Shown piece by piece: positions 35,925 through 48,298 of a stretch of DNA of 64,000 bases. Below the pieces are notes generated by a model. It saw nothing but the letters and a program-made list of their open reading frames with translations, did not search any database and had not been told where the DNA came from. Position numbers and translations under genes: made by a program. The stretch covers positions 6,193,011-6,257,010 of the forward strand of contig NW_004955480.1 in the NCBI RefSeq assembly GCF_000276665.1, read 5' to 3'. Origin of the DNA: Chinchilla lanigera (taxonomy: Eukaryota; Chordata; Mammalia; Rodentia; Chinchillidae). The first letter of the stretch is position 1. Each line of letters starts with the position of its first letter.

Positions 35925-36300
35925 GCTGTGCCAGTCAGTTTTGCATTACTGTAACAGAACACCTGAGATAATCAATTTAATAAGACAAAAAAATTCATTT
36001 TGGGCTCATAGTTTCAGAGGTTTTAGTCCACGGTCATTTGGCTCTGATGCACAGTACATCATGGTAAGAGTATGCAGCAGAAGAGTCCTGTTCTCCTCAT
36101 AGCAGTGGAGAATCAACAGAGCAAGAAGAAAAAGGCTAGGGTCTCAATATCTCCTTCAAGGGTGTGTCCTCAATGACCTATCTTCTCACTAGGCTCCACC
36201 TCCTAAGGGCTCCACCATATTCCAATAGAATCACAGGCTAGGGATCAAGTCTTTAACACACAGGACTTTGGGGGATACACCCAAAATCACAATATTTGGC
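35925..36300 (-). mobile_element. MaLR LTR, minus strand
   Basis: 'gccagtcagttttgcattac', 'acagaacacctgagataatc', 'tgggctcatagtttcagagg', 'ttagtccacggtcatttggc', 'ctaggctccacctcctaagg' and 'gggatacacccaaaatcaca' are antisense MaLR landmarks in order. Confidence 0.8.
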
Positions 36301-38433
36301 ATCACTCCATCATTCTCACTTTGTGTCTCCCAAAACTAAGGTCTTCCACATTCATCATGATACATCTGTCTTTAGTATAAATACTATCTGGCTGAAATCC
36401 TATGTCCTCTACTAAACTCCAACATTCTCTCCCCTCAACCTACTTATCTTCATTACATTGACTCCTTTCTTCGCATTCTTTAGTTTAAAGTCAATGGCTT
36501 CAGATGAGCTCACTAAAGACTTGGTTTTCCTCTCTCCTTTGGTGAGCTATCCTCCTTGGTGTTGATTTTGCTCTCAAACCTCATGTAATCACAAGATAGT
36601 TGTCCTACACTTAATGGAAAAGAGCAACAGTCTATTCCCAAGTCTTACGTGTTTCATGATTTTGAGTAGCTACTGTGCATATCTTCTAGCCAATCACTGT
36701 GGCCTGGGAAATGCAATTTTCTGATTGGAAAGTCCTGATGCACATGAAAACTTATAGTCAGTGATGGAGAAAATTCTATAAGAGGCAGATAAACAGAGAC
36801 TATGAAAATGGATGGTCGTTAGAAAAAAGTCAGAGAATATCAGTTACTAAAACAAACAGTGTAAAAGTGGTTTGCAAAAAAAAAAAAAAAAAAAAAACTA
36901 TGGACATTGACCATGTTCACAGATTCTGTACCTTTTCACTAAGGACCCAATGCATAGTGTAGCACTTGACCAAAATTATGTGCCCAAAGTGTTTGCTGAC
37001 TCAAAATTTTTTGTGAGAGGTGTTGCTTTTCCATCTAAAAGATACATTGTATGATAGAGTATACATTTTAAATACTGACATTTTAAAATTAAATCACTCA
37101 ATTTATACAAATATAAGTTGTTTAAGTTATGTCTATGAAAATGAACAGGATTTTATAGCTGTATATAGATTCTAATCATACTAAATTTGCAATATAGAAT
37201 TCTTTCACATTTTAATATATACTACAGTTTTGTGTTAACTGAGAAAGTCATGAAAAATCCATCCCAAAGTACTTGACATTTTGGAGCACGTTTTATTTTA
37301 GTTTTTTTTTTTTTCTAATCTTTCTTAAGAAGTGCTTGAAAACTAATGCTCTAAATCAAAATGCTGCTTCAGCAATACGTTTTACATAATTCTCAAAGTG
37401 TCAAAATAAACTCTTGGATCTCAGGATTCATATTAGAAAAAGCCTGTTCTTTAAAAAGCGCACATCTCAAATGTGAGTGTGTGCAAACTAGACTTCTTTG
37501 AGGAATTAAGATGTGCTCACAGGTATTCTATCTTAGCATCTGAGATTCCCCCAACAGCATGATGCAACTATTTCATTAGCTGCATATGGGTAACTTGACT
37601 CTTCTTGCTTTCCCTGTTCTTTGTAGAATCTATCTGGGCAGCTATTTAATGCTACCAAGCCAAATTCTTTCTTCACTTATTCCTGCCAAGTAGTACCATA
37701 ATTGTCATCAAGATGTGATCATCTGTTTCATATTGCTTTAACTCACACTGAATGAAAGCACCAGTGTGAGTTGCCATTTTATTTTATCTCTTATTCTTGA
37801 AAAGTAGAAAATATATGAATGCTTTTTCTTATTCCCTTTTTAAAATTATAAGACTGAATGCATTAGCACTGTGCTATTTGACCAGAGGAAGAAAGATGAG
37901 TATACTGAAAAGGGAAGGTTTTTAAGAGATGAAATTATTTGAAGCAGGGAGAAAAGAGGACGACTTAGTAGTATATAACAGCTTACACATTCCATAACTG
38001 TTCTGGCCAATCGTCTCTATCCACTATGATCATGAAATATGACTAATCTGAATTAGAATGTGCTGCAAGTGCAAAGCACACACAGAATTTCAAGGACTAC
38101 AGGAAGAAAATACAAAATAATTACTGAATAAGTTTTATATGACTATATGTTGAAATGATAGTGTTTTAAATATATGGAATTAAGTAAAATTTATTCTTAA
38201 TATCAATCACACTTTTACTTTTGAAAAATGGCTACTAGAAAATTTGAAGTCCCATTTGAATTTTACATTACAATCCTGTTGACTAGTGCTGACATACAAT
38301 TTACCATGCCAAGAAGTTAGAGTGTTCACGGATAAAATATAAGGACATATGAAGTCATGTTTAATATGCATTCTCAATGCAATTTTCTATTTGGAAAGGT
38401 TTCCTGGAGGACATTTTGCAGAACTCACTGATA
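36301..38433. other. Unique intergenic DNA, candidate conserved noncoding block
   Basis: Largely repeat-free apart from a 20+ A run at 36877-36897. 37440-37870 has mixed composition with octamer- and homeodomain-like words ('attagctgcatatg') and contains an 11-bp inverted repeat at 37740-37772. No coding potential. Confidence 0.35.
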
Positions 38434-38560
38434 GTTTGACACATTTCAGAATTCTAGGTTGAAATCCTTTTCAGTTATAATTTTGAAGATACTTCTCCAC
38501 TGTCATCTGTTGAGAAGTCTTGCTACTCTTTTTATTCCCCACCCATTGACAATATCTGTT
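38434..38560 (-). mobile_element. Old L1M/HAL1-like fragment
   Basis: 'attctaggttgaaatcc ... gaagatacttctccactgtc ... atctgttgagaagtcttgct' matches the antisense text of old L1 3' regions ('ccactgtcttctggc ... gagaagtctgctgtc'). The same block recurs at 39728. Confidence 0.55.
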
Positions 38561-39727
38561 TCTCTCTAGCATTTTGTCTTTCTGGTAAGGGTAAGGTAGG
38601 TGATTTTTTTCAATGAAATTACTCCATATTTTTACTTATGTATGTATCTATATTCCATTTTTCTGGTAACAGTACTCTGATGTTTCTCTGTAAAATGAAC
38701 TTCCTCTTAATTTTGAGTTAATGCAGTTTGGATGAAGCTCACCCATGATTCTAGAGTTGAAAATGTGACCCAGGCCCACCCAATCAGAATACTCCATTTC
38801 CTTGGACCATAAATCTGAATCAGCTCTGAGATTTTGAGTAATTATTTTAAAAAGGATGTTACAAGTCTAGGGGACTAAGTCTGCAACCACTTCTGAACAC
38901 CTTTGCCAGTGTACATGGGGAGATTAGACCTGAGAAGGGAAACAACCTAAAGGAAAGCAGAGGTAAGATATAGTGAGAAATACTTTCTTACACTACTACC
39001 TGGACTTTTTCAAATTTGTAATGAATTCCATCTTTAATCATATAAATTTTAATTTAATTTTTCTCCTTCAGAACTAAGAATTCTGACTCATATAAAGTAA
39101 TCAACATGATTAAGTCAACAATTTCCATTCTTATAATTTAATAAACATTCTTAGAGTTTGTATATGATCAAGTAACTTCATTGGGTGCTGATGGAGGAAA
39201 GCATAAAGTTTACTATAATTATTATTCACTCATGCATTCATTCCTCCTTCTACTCAGCAAGCATTCATTGAGATCCTTCTGTACCAATTACCACCATAGA
39301 AAAAAAATGTAAAAATTAGAAGTCACAGACATTAAGGATCTATTTTCTAAATTATTTTTGTACCTATTGCTAATAATTCTTGCTCCCCCAAGTAGCCTTG
39401 GAGTTTTCAATTCTATACAGGTCAAACCTGTTGTATAATTTCTGTTTCTTTGTTGGATCCCTCCATCATCATACTTGTATTTAGACTTGTTGCTTTCTGA
39501 GTCTGCTGTCAGCTCTTATCTGTGTCTGCCCCATCTCTAATTTAGGGGAAGTCTTTGACCTTTCTTTTGTGTTGAATTCCTATTTCCTAGGTCACTTGCC
39601 CCCTTTGTTATAAGGAAACATTATCTTGCAGTAGTATCCTGAAAAGGAATACAAAGGAGGCCAGCATTTTGAAGGTTTGCAAGCTTGGAAATCCATTCTA
39701 TTTGCACAATTGACTGATAATTGACAC
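38561..39727. other. Unique intergenic DNA, no assigned feature
   Basis: A short L2- or MIR-like patch at 39225-39290 ('attcattgagatccttctgt'). The rest is unrecognised. Confidence 0.4.
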
Positions 39728-40660
39728 AATTCCGAATTTTAAATTGGAGATCATTTTTAGTTATAATTTTGAAAATATTACTCTATTGTCATCTGTTGAG
39801 AAGCCACAATGCTCTTTTGATTCCTTATCTATTCCTATCCTCTATTTCTCACTCTCTGAAAGTTTCTAGAACCTTCTAATTATGTCTAGTGTCTTCAAAC
39901 TTCATTATTACTTGGCTTAAAATGAAACAACCTAACCTGGAAGCTCATTTCTCTCAGTTTGAGGAAGTTTTCTTTCATGATTTCCTTGAAAAAACCCTAT
40001 CAGTTTATTTACTCTCACCGAAACTCATGTTAGTTAGACACTGGACCTTCTGGATTGATCTTCAAATCTTCTAACTTCCTATGATCTGCTTCTGTATTCT
40101 TTTAAGTACTACTTCAAAGAAAACTCATCTTCATTTCTCAATGTTTCTTTCAATTTCTGTTTTAATTTCATCTATTTTTAATTTTCAAGAGCTCTTTCTT
40201 AATTTCTCATTGTTCTTTGTTTTTATAATACCTTGTTTCAAAGTAAGTCTTGTTTTAGTGATGTAATATCTTCTCCTATCTCCTCACAGATATTAATTAT
40301 AATTAACCAGAAGTTTTCTATTCCCCACAATGTCTGTTTTTCCATGAATTCTTTTCATGTATTTGTTTTGGTTTTTCTGTCTTTCAGGCTGGATGTTTTC
40401 CACAAATGTCAGTGCATATTTACAAGAGAAGCTCTTAAATGTTTATGGAAATCTCTGTGAGTTTTGATGGCTGGTGGGCTTCAGTGAAACGTAATCAGGC
40501 AGAAGGCCAGCTTTTCATCAGAGGGATATTCAAGTGTCAGTATCTTTATGTCTTTTCTCTAAGACTTTCAAGTTTTTCTTCAGAAGTATCTTCCAGCTTC
40601 CTGCTGAAAAATTATAGGGGTTCCTGAAACAAGGTGGGGTAAATTCAGCCTACGTACACT
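39728..40660 (-). mobile_element. Old L1M/HAL1-like fragment, longer copy
   Basis: Repeats the 38434 block ('tattactctattgtcatctg', 'ttgagaagccacaatgctc') and then continues as pyrimidine-rich sequence typical of antisense old L1 3' UTR ('ggaagttttctttcatgatt', 'tcttctaacttcctatgatc', 'aagagctctttcttaat', 'ggctggatgttttccacaaa'). No open frame of L1 type remains. Confidence 0.5.
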
Positions 40661-41888
40661 TAAAAATCTGTGTTCTGTCTACATTATCCCCCAACAAATA
40701 TTATGTTGAATGTCCTTAAATTCCTAAGCCTTCTGTCCAATTTTTCCATGGAATAAATTTCTTGCCAGGGTTGGGATAAAAATGTCTGGCTACATGTAAT
40801 GCAGATGAAGACTAGAAGAGGAGGTGATTCTCCACAGTTTCTTATACAATACTTTAACCAATCCGTAGGCTCCCAGCTCTTCTCACTCTTTTGCTTTTCA
40901 ATTGTTCTGTTTCCTGGGAACAATGGAGAAATAGAGATTGGGGGAGACTAGTGATAGTCTCCTATCTAAACTAGTTACAAGGTTTTATATTAGATTTCTT
41001 TCATATATATGTGTTATTGGTATATGTTTGTAGTACATAATGTTTCTAATCATCTTGGGAAATTGGTACACACACATTTCACATCTTAATCATTTTTAAT
41101 TCCCTTTTCCTTCCCTGTTCTTTCCATCATCCCAGATCCCCTTTCCATCTTCACAAAATCTACATCCTTCCAAAGGTTAAATATCACATGGCTTTTCTTA
41201 TATGAGAAACACAAAATATATTTAGATCTTTTCCCCTTCAGGTTTCATGTTTTGAGCTTAGTAACTACTGCATAAGAAAAAAAATCAAGTGCTATTTGGC
41301 TATAGATTTGAAAACCTAGAAAGGATAATATTAGGTTGTTCTTTATCTTTTACTGTTGCCCAAGCGATTATTAATCATAATTTAACCTTTTTATTGTAAT
41401 TTTAATCTTCAAGTATTATCTAATTTTGACTACGTTAAAGGAACTAATGGTACAAAAGCTTTGCCAACATCTGTCTTTATTTCATGTCTATTATCTAGGA
41501 GGATATTAATATAGGCCATCATCAAATTTCAGAATTTAAATAAGCCTTCCCTATGGTGACAAGTTAAAGTATACTTCTTCCATCCAAAGGGGTTTGAGTT
41601 CAGAGTTTTATTACTTGACCTCCTTCTCATGAAACACTGACACACTATACTGTTTTTCTATCAAAATAAATATCTTCCATTTGTTGAAACTAAATGCCAA
41701 ATCCTATTGTCAACAGCATGAAAAACAATCACCAAGTTCATAAATTATTCACATTTCTGCTTCTCCATAGGATTCTGACAAATAAAATGATATGCTTTAC
41801 TCATATAAGACATTCTGACTTAGTTTGTATGAGAAGTTTCAACATGCAGAAAGGCAAAAAGAGGTTAATTTCTTGTTTTAAAACATAG
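40661..41888. other. Intergenic DNA with possible L1 remnants
   Basis: 41030-41225 has L1-like words ('cttatatgagaaacacaaaa' near 41197) but is too diverged to orient with confidence. The rest is unrecognised. Confidence 0.35.
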
Positions 41889-42075
41889 CCCCTGAGATGA
41901 GTATGGTGACATGTGCGTATAATCCCAGTATTCTGGGAGGCTGAGAACGGAAGATAGCAACTTTGGGTCCAGCTTGGGACCACCTAGCAACTTAGAGAGA
42001 TAATGTCTCATAGTAAAAAATGAAAGGGCTAGGGACGTAGCTCAATGAGAAAACCCTAGGTTCAATTGCACCCCC
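41889..42075 (+). mobile_element. B1-dID composite SINE
   Basis: 'gagtatggtgacatgtgcg', 'ataatcccagtattctggga', 'gaggctgagaacgg' and 'gataatgtctcatag', then the dID half 'agggctagggacgtagctca' and 'aggttcaattgc'. Confidence 0.85.
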
Positions 42076-42720
42076 CTTACCACAGCCACTACCATCACAT
42101 ACATGTCACCTCCTATCACTGAGTTGACAGCAGGGATAAAAACTAAGCCTGGGTTTAGAAAGATGTCCTGAGAACAATGGAAGTTGAGGGTGGAAAACAT
42201 TCTGTATCTTCCATGTTCCTTTTTTAAAAATCATAATGTATTACTATTTCATTTTTATTAAACAAAAGTATCTTTGAAACCAATGAAGTGTAGAATTCAA
42301 CTACACAGAGAAGGTAAAAAAATATCCCTTTCTTGGCTTCAAAGTCTACAAGGTTGTAGAAAAGAACAGTATGTCCACAAATAATTATAGTACACAGAAA
42401 AGCCATAAGGCCCATGAGAATAAGTGTGAACAAAGTGTTTTAAGAGCATACAATGCAGTCATCATTTAGCTGGAGAGTACTGAACAGGCGTCATGTGAGT
42501 AAGATAGTATGGAATGTCAGGTTGGGGAGCAGCAAAGACTTCAGCTGGGCTAAATGATAGATTAAATCCTGAGGGACCATAATTTTGTGTGTGTAACTCT
42601 TTTGTGTGCCACTGTCTTCTCCTAAAGATAGGAAATCATCTGAGAAATAAGAAAACCTTTAGGTTTTTCAATTTTTTATTGCTTTTTAGGGAGCTTTATC
42701 ATCTTTTCTGTTCTCTAAAG
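42076..42720. other. Unique intergenic DNA, no feature seen
   Basis: A 69-codon hydrophobic frame at 42224-42433 (-) has no recognised homology and no supporting context. Confidence 0.45.
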
Positions 42721-42724
42721 AAAA

Positions 42725-42870
42725 GTAGTGACTACATTTAGAAGGACACAGAGTCAAATCCTAATTCTATCACTAACTACCTAGATGATACTGGATAAGT
42801 TATTTAACTTCTCTGAGTCAATTTATATTTCAATTTTCCTGATATGAGGATAATATAAAATATTTATATT
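42725..42870 (+). mobile_element. MIR SINE
   Basis: 'gacacagagtcaaatcctaa', 'tggataagttatttaacttc', 'tctgagtcaatttatatttc' and 'tgatatgaggataat' follow the MIR consensus. Confidence 0.8.
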
Positions 42871-42929
42871 TAAGGTTATAGTAAATGAATTAATGTATAC
42901 AAGTATGGAACAACTGATACCTCTTACAG

Positions 42930-43110
42930 CATGAAGCATAAGACTGAGAATCAAGAAATTGAACTTAGGTTTGAGTACACTACTCATAAACTGTGTGATC
43001 TACATATATTTCTTATCATCTCTAGACCCCAACTTTCCTATCTGCAAAATTAGAGGGTTGACCTACATGATCTGCATTTCTTCTAAACTGTAATATTCTA
43101 GGTGCTATAG
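42930..43110 (+). mobile_element. MIR SINE, second copy
   Basis: 'aacttaggtttgagtacact', 'aactgtgtgatctacatat', 'cccaactttcctatctgc' and 'agagggttgacctacatgat' match MIR in order. It lies about 60 bp downstream of the first copy in the same orientation. Confidence 0.8.
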
Positions 43111-44055
43111 ATGACATCTTTATTTGACTTTGATACTGAACCATGCAATTGGATTAAATTGGACCAAATTGCCATCATTGAGACTCTAATACATTGAAAT
43201 TTTATTAAAAGGCTGAAAATGAAAGTGATAATAATCCATTAGGCCTTGGGAGTGATCTCAAATAGACACAAAGAGAGTAGAGATAGAGCAGATCCTATTA
43301 TCTTGCCTGGATGAAAGAGAAAGTAAATGGTATTAAATTCAAGTGCCAAGCTCAAAGGTTTATGATTTTATTTTTTAAAAAACTGGAAAACATGCTCTCC
43401 CTAATTTCTGTGTTAGCTATCCTAACATTTTATGATCTGAGTCTTCCTATTACAGTAAAAACTGGTCCAACTCTATAAATTTACTATGAAGATACTAACA
43501 GGATATAACAGTAAGGTTTAAAAAATACTTATTGGGTAAACTAAGTAAAGAACATAAAGAACAAAAATCTGAGATGCTACTGTGAAATGGGTGACATAAC
43601 TGGGGAAGCTATATGCCCATTCTTATGTATGTTAAGAATAGTCTTCAAATACAAAATAGGTATGCAGCATAATATAAGAAATAAAGGGCATCATCATCAT
43701 ATTTCTGTTTCCTCAATTATTATCCCTTCTGCGAAATTTTATTTTTGCTTCTATAGAATGTAGAAAAAAAAGGGTTGATGATATTTGGAAGTGCATCAAG
43801 AAGACAAAATCATCATCTATTTTAGGTATTTCTAATATGTAACTGCAATATTGAAAGTAAGTGTACCAGTATGTATATATTTATTGTGATACTGTCCATA
43901 AATCTATACATCTATAAGAAAAAAGGAGGCTGAGAAATCTTTGGCTCATGAACCTGGGTGAATTTAAAACACTTGCATGAAGTTTAGCATAATATGATTA
44001 TTTGCTTGAAATGTTTTGGAAGTGGGATATGTTCCATGTCATAAATAATTGGTTA
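43111..44055. other. Unique AT-rich intergenic DNA
   Basis: Nothing recognised. Confidence 0.45.
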
Positions 44056-44195
44056 ATCAAATTTGTTTCTGCTTTTTCTTTTTTACATTATAAATTATTT
44101 GTGTATATTTATGGGGTATAGTGTGAAAATTCAGTACATGTACACAATGTACAATGATCAAATCAGGCCGTTCCTGGTTTTTCTAGTTTTGATCA
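44056..44195 (-). mobile_element. Old L1 (L1M-type) fragment, minus strand
   Basis: 'tttatggggtatagtgtgaa ... cagtacatgtacacaatgta' and 'caatgatcaaatcaggccg' match the antisense text of an L1M 3' UTR ('atggggtacatgtgat ... caatgtgtaatgatcaaatcaggg'). Confidence 0.65.
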
Positions 44196-44824
44196 GTAAA
44201 ATGCATTATAATTCAGAACTAAGGGAAGTACAGTACAATGTAATTTTTAAGGCAGACCCTCAAAAGATGGTTTCTTTGTGTCATCAAGCTTTTTATAGTT
44301 AATTAAGGCATCTCTGCTTCATAGTTGTAAATATCTAGTACATACAAAAGTGTTTCAATTTTATTAAGTTGTAAAATATACTATTGTGTTTCATGTTGAT
44401 AATTTATAACCAAATAGGTATTTTACAATTCTACTAGTATATATTGGATTTTTAAATTTTTAAAATTCTCATAAAGTAAAGAATATCTTTATTTTGGATT
44501 AATATCTCAAAAGCTTGACTCGAGTCATATTCCTCTATAATTTTATATTTTTCTACTGTGGAAATATATTTCCAACTACTCAAATTTTTGTATGTTTATA
44601 TCATGTTGCCCTAAAACATGCCCTAGATCATAAGAACTGACTGTTAACTGGTCAAATAAATCAATAAAATATTAACTGGCCAAGCAGTTTACTCCTGGGA
44701 TAAGAACTCTGTACTTGTGCTTAGTATTTTTAGGTGGATAAGTAAACTTATATGGATGCTTACGGTAGCTGGATTGCAGTAATAACCCCCAATTTGTTCA
44801 CATCTTTCTGTAGACATTTGCCAG
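44196..44824. other. Unique AT-rich intergenic DNA
   Basis: Nothing recognised. Confidence 0.45.
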
Positions 44825-45200
44825 TGCAATGGTTTACATCAAGACTGTCCCCACAAAGGCCTCATGTACTTATAGGGGGACTTTCAGAAGAAGACTAGAC
44901 CATAGGGCTACAATAGCTGACTGATGTGCTATTAGGAGGTGGGGCTGGATCAGAAATAGCTGGTCCCTGAGAGTGCGACCTGGAAGTGTACATCTCCTTT
45001 CCCGGCTCCTCCTTCCTCTCTCTGTTGCATGGTTGCTATTACATGAGCAGTTTTCCTTTACCCAGGCCCTGCTACCTTGCCTTTCTGCCTTTGAGCCAGT
45101 AGGCTATGGACTGAAAACACAAGGGAAAATAAACCTCTCTTCCTTTATACTGTGAGTACCAGGTGCTGTGTTCCAGCAGAAAGAAAGTGACTAAGACAAT
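44825..45200 (+). mobile_element. MaLR LTR, plus strand
   Basis: 'actgtccccacaaaggcctc', 'ctattaggaggtggggctgg', 'cctccttcctctctctgttg', 'gagccagtaggctatggac', 'ggaaaataaacctctcttcc' and 'gtgctgtgttccagcagaaa' give the MaLR order, ending 'gtgactaagaca'. Confidence 0.85.
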
Positions 45201-46120
45201 GAGCATCCGACCACTGAGACTTTTGCCTCATCCTTGTGATGTGCTTTGGCCAGTGGGATAGCAGCCAGCAAACATTATGCAAAGAAGAAAAGCACTTGCA
45301 CATTAGTATTTACCCTGTTGTGCTTCACATGCTGCCATTATGTCAATAAGCAAACTCTAGCTAGCCTCTGGATGAAAGACACATGATTTAGTCATTTCCA
45401 TTTTCCCAGCAAACAGGGAGCCAAACTGCACACCACACTAACGTGAGGCCCACCTAGATCTTATAGTTCCCCGCATTAGCAATCCCAGCCAAGATTTGTA
45501 GAGTCTTGCTAGCTCAGCAGACAGACCTCCTGACTTGAGAGTAATAACAAACAGTTCTTTTAAGCACTAGGTTATGGATTGGCTTGTTAGATAGCAATAA
45601 ATAAAGGATACAATACATATAGGATGTAGGTAGCAGCGCAAAAACATCTTTGCCATGAACATTAATATTTCTTAACATACATCTGTTATTATATTCAAAT
45701 CCTTTGTAACTGTTTTTGGTGTGGGAAACAAACTTGGATATGATCCTCTTTTTATCTCCAGGTTTACAGATATCACAAACATTTGTCAAATCAATAAATC
45801 AAAATGAGGCATAAATTAAGTACCTAGCTCAGTACTAGATGATTAGAGTAAAAGGATTTATAAGCTAAATTCCTATTTGTGTGTTTATGAAGTGATTATA
45901 CTATGCTCTGTCGTAGCGTCCATGAAAAGTTCTTTTTTCTTTTAAATGCAACTGAATTCCAATGTTAACTTCATTTATGTTCTTCATTTCTCCTTCTCTC
46001 AGAAATTCTAGAAATTTGATATTCATTGGTCCTGTTTCTATTTCTATTTCTCTTTCTTTTGGGAAATATGGTAACTCTGCATTTTCTCAAATGCAATAGA
46101 CTTGCAAAAGTGGTCACAAG
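45201..46120. other. Intergenic DNA, no assigned feature
   Basis: 45205-45530 may be an older LTR-like remnant. A 91-codon frame at 45514-45789 (-) is not recognisable. Confidence 0.35.
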
Positions 46121-46124
46121 TTAT

Positions 46125-46640
46125 GTCATCGCCTCTGTAGATACCTATTCGTGATGTAACTTACAGATCCTTCTATGAAGAGATAGAATCTATTCTTTCC
46201 TCCATATTGACTATGGGATTGGTTTCATAACTTGCTTTAGCCAACTAGGGATTGGGACTTCTGCAGATATGACCCAACCCAACACTTGAAAAGCACTTAA
46301 AGGTTAGGGCTTGATCTCTTACTGCTTATGGAACCTTGTGATGACCATGATATGAACAAGCCTAACCTCTTCTGAATGAGGCATACTGGGCTCTGTGGAC
46401 ACTCTGCTAACCTTCAGACATAAAGTTGTCTAGCCAACAAGCAGGTAACCATAAATACATGAGTGAGCCCAAGTAAGGCCTACAGAAATGTCTAGTTGAC
46501 CCTAGCACAAATATCATTCCAAGTACCATGAGCTAATTAAATAGTTGGTAGTTAATTAAATATTATGCTATTGAGTTTTGGGGTTGTTTGTTATCCCCTC
46601 AAAGCTATCTGATATATCATTTTTGAAAATAGTTCTGGCC
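46125..46640 (+). mobile_element. MLT1-like LTR, plus strand
   Basis: 'gactatgggattggtttcat', 'aacttgctttagccaactag', 'ccatgatatgaacaagccta', 'acatgagtgagcccaagtaa', 'accatgagctaattaaat' and 'ttgagttttggggttgtttg' follow the long MLT1 consensus. Confidence 0.75.
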
Positions 46641-46654
46641 TTATAATTTGCTTC

Positions 46655-46925
46655 ATTCACTGAAATACGTCCCTTCCGTTAGAAGCCTTAAATACTGGAC
46701 TGTGACTCTGCATCATCTTTCTCTGGTCATGGTGACTGGGGAGTTTCCAGATGATTGAGCGCCCCAAGTCCAGGCTCTGGATGGACGTGGAACAGTTCTC
46801 CCCACCTACTTTCATACTGATCTATAGAAGTCAGAAAGTACAGTAAGAAATAAACCTTTGCATTTAAGCCACTGAGATTTTGAGTTTTTGAAACTGGACT
46901 ATTGTAAAGTAGAAATTAATACCAG
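46655..46925 (+). mobile_element. LTR-like remnant, plus strand
   Basis: Ends in 'agaaataaacctttgcattt', 'aagccactgagattttgag' and 'ggactattgtaaagtag', the typical 3' end of mammalian MLT-type LTRs. The 5' half is not assignable. Confidence 0.55.
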
Positions 46926-47224
46926 AAAGTCACAGAGTTACAAGCAAAAATTTAAAATATGTAGCCATAATTTACAGGTGTAGTGGATGAGGCCAAATTA
47001 AATCTTGCCATTCCAAACATTAGAAATCCCAGCCAAAAAACTTTTTGGAGGCTAGAAAGTTGGAAATTGATGTTAACTGCAGTAAAACATTTGGTAAATA
47101 TTTGATGTATATCTCCTATTTTTCCGTTTTCCAAATAGCAGTATTTACCATATTGTTTTTTAATTTCCCCCTCCAAAAGAGCACATATTGGAAAGTTTAT
47201 TAATAATGCAACAATATTAGAGGT
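46926..47224. other. Unique intergenic DNA, no feature seen
   Basis: A 94-codon - strand frame (46952-47236) runs into the next LTR and is not recognisable. Confidence 0.4.
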
Positions 47225-47495
47225 GGTACCTAACAAGAAGTGATTAGCCCATGAGGGTGGAGTGAATGGATTTGTTATCTCTGGAGTATGCTTGCTATAA
47301 AAGGGGAGGAGGGCTCTACTCTTTAAATTTCTTGTCCTCTGCCTTTCTAGATGGGATGAAGTCTTTTGCTAGATGCCAGCACCACTATTTTGGACTTTCC
47401 AGCCTCCAGAACTGTAACAAATAAATTTCTACTCTTTATAAATCAGCCAGTCTCTGGTGTTCTGTATGGTAGCACAAAATTAACTAAGATATCAT
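47225..47495 (+). mobile_element. MaLR LTR, plus strand, 5' end missing
   Basis: 'gattagcccatgagggtgga', 'gctataaaaggggaggaggg', 'gatgccagcaccactatttt', 'cagcctccagaactgtaac', 'aaataaatttctactcttta' and 'cagccagtctctggtgttct', ending 'aattaactaagata'. The polyadenylation signal is intact. Confidence 0.85.
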
Positions 47496-47799
47496 AGTTA
47501 CTTTGTTCCTGTTTCACCCCTGTATGTTGATTCTGTGTGTGCGTGTGTAAGTGGGGAGGGCAGATACTATGCCTTTCCAAATCTCTATAACAAGAGATGC
47601 TTTATCCAGTTTTAATATAGAGACTACTGAGCATCACAGAGATGCTAGACTTTAATATTAATGCCTTACTAAACAGACCTTTTGGGTTGTCTCACTTGGG
47701 ATAGAAGTGAATGTATTTTGTATTGTAAAGACAGTGAGCTGTAAATTGATGACTAGAAGGATGGATTGCAATAATATTTGGTGTTACCTATATTTTATT

Positions 47800-48298
47800 T
47801 TTCTTCTGGGCAAATAGTAGACTTACACATCCTCTGCTTCTTTGAAGATAGACATAACTGTACAATTTGCTTTGGTTAATATGGAAATATTAGTAAAATT
47901 GACTCATATCATTTTTAGGAAGAATCAGTTTACCATTTCTCATCTTCCTCCTGCCTACCAAACCAGGGGGAGAGATTCAGTCATGGTATCACCCCAAGTA
48001 CCCAGTTGCTGAAATGAAGCCCCCTCATTTGAACATGTAGATACGCAAAGAATGAACTTCGTTTTTTATTTTATCTTTTTGAGACAGAGTCTCATAATGC
48101 AGTTCAAGCTGGCCTTGAGCTCACTTTGTAGCCCACGCTGGTCTGGAACTCACAATGAACCTCCTTGCCTCAGCCTCCCAAGGGCTGGGATTACAGGTGT
48201 GCGCCACCACACCGGCTTTTGTTTTTTACTTTAAAGCCACTAAGATTTTTGGATTTTTGTTACTGCACCATAACCTGTTCCATCCTAACTAATGTAAA
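47800..48298 (+). mobile_element. LTR remnant split by a B1 element
   Basis: Left part to about 48062 ('ctggtaaagttac'-like U3 is not clear). Right part 48221-48298 reads 'ctttaaagccactaagattt', 'ttgttactgcaccataacct' and 'ccatcctaactaatg', a typical LTR 3' end. The break carries the B1 below. Confidence 0.5.
48063..48220 (-). mobile_element. B1 SINE, minus strand, inserted in an LTR
   Basis: 'tttttgagacagagtctcat', 'tgtagcccacgctggtctgg', 'ttgcctcagcctcccaaggg' and 'gggattacaggtgtgcgcca' are a well-preserved antisense B1. A short similar word ('gttttttatt' and 'gttttttact') on either side may be its target-site duplication. Confidence 0.9.
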
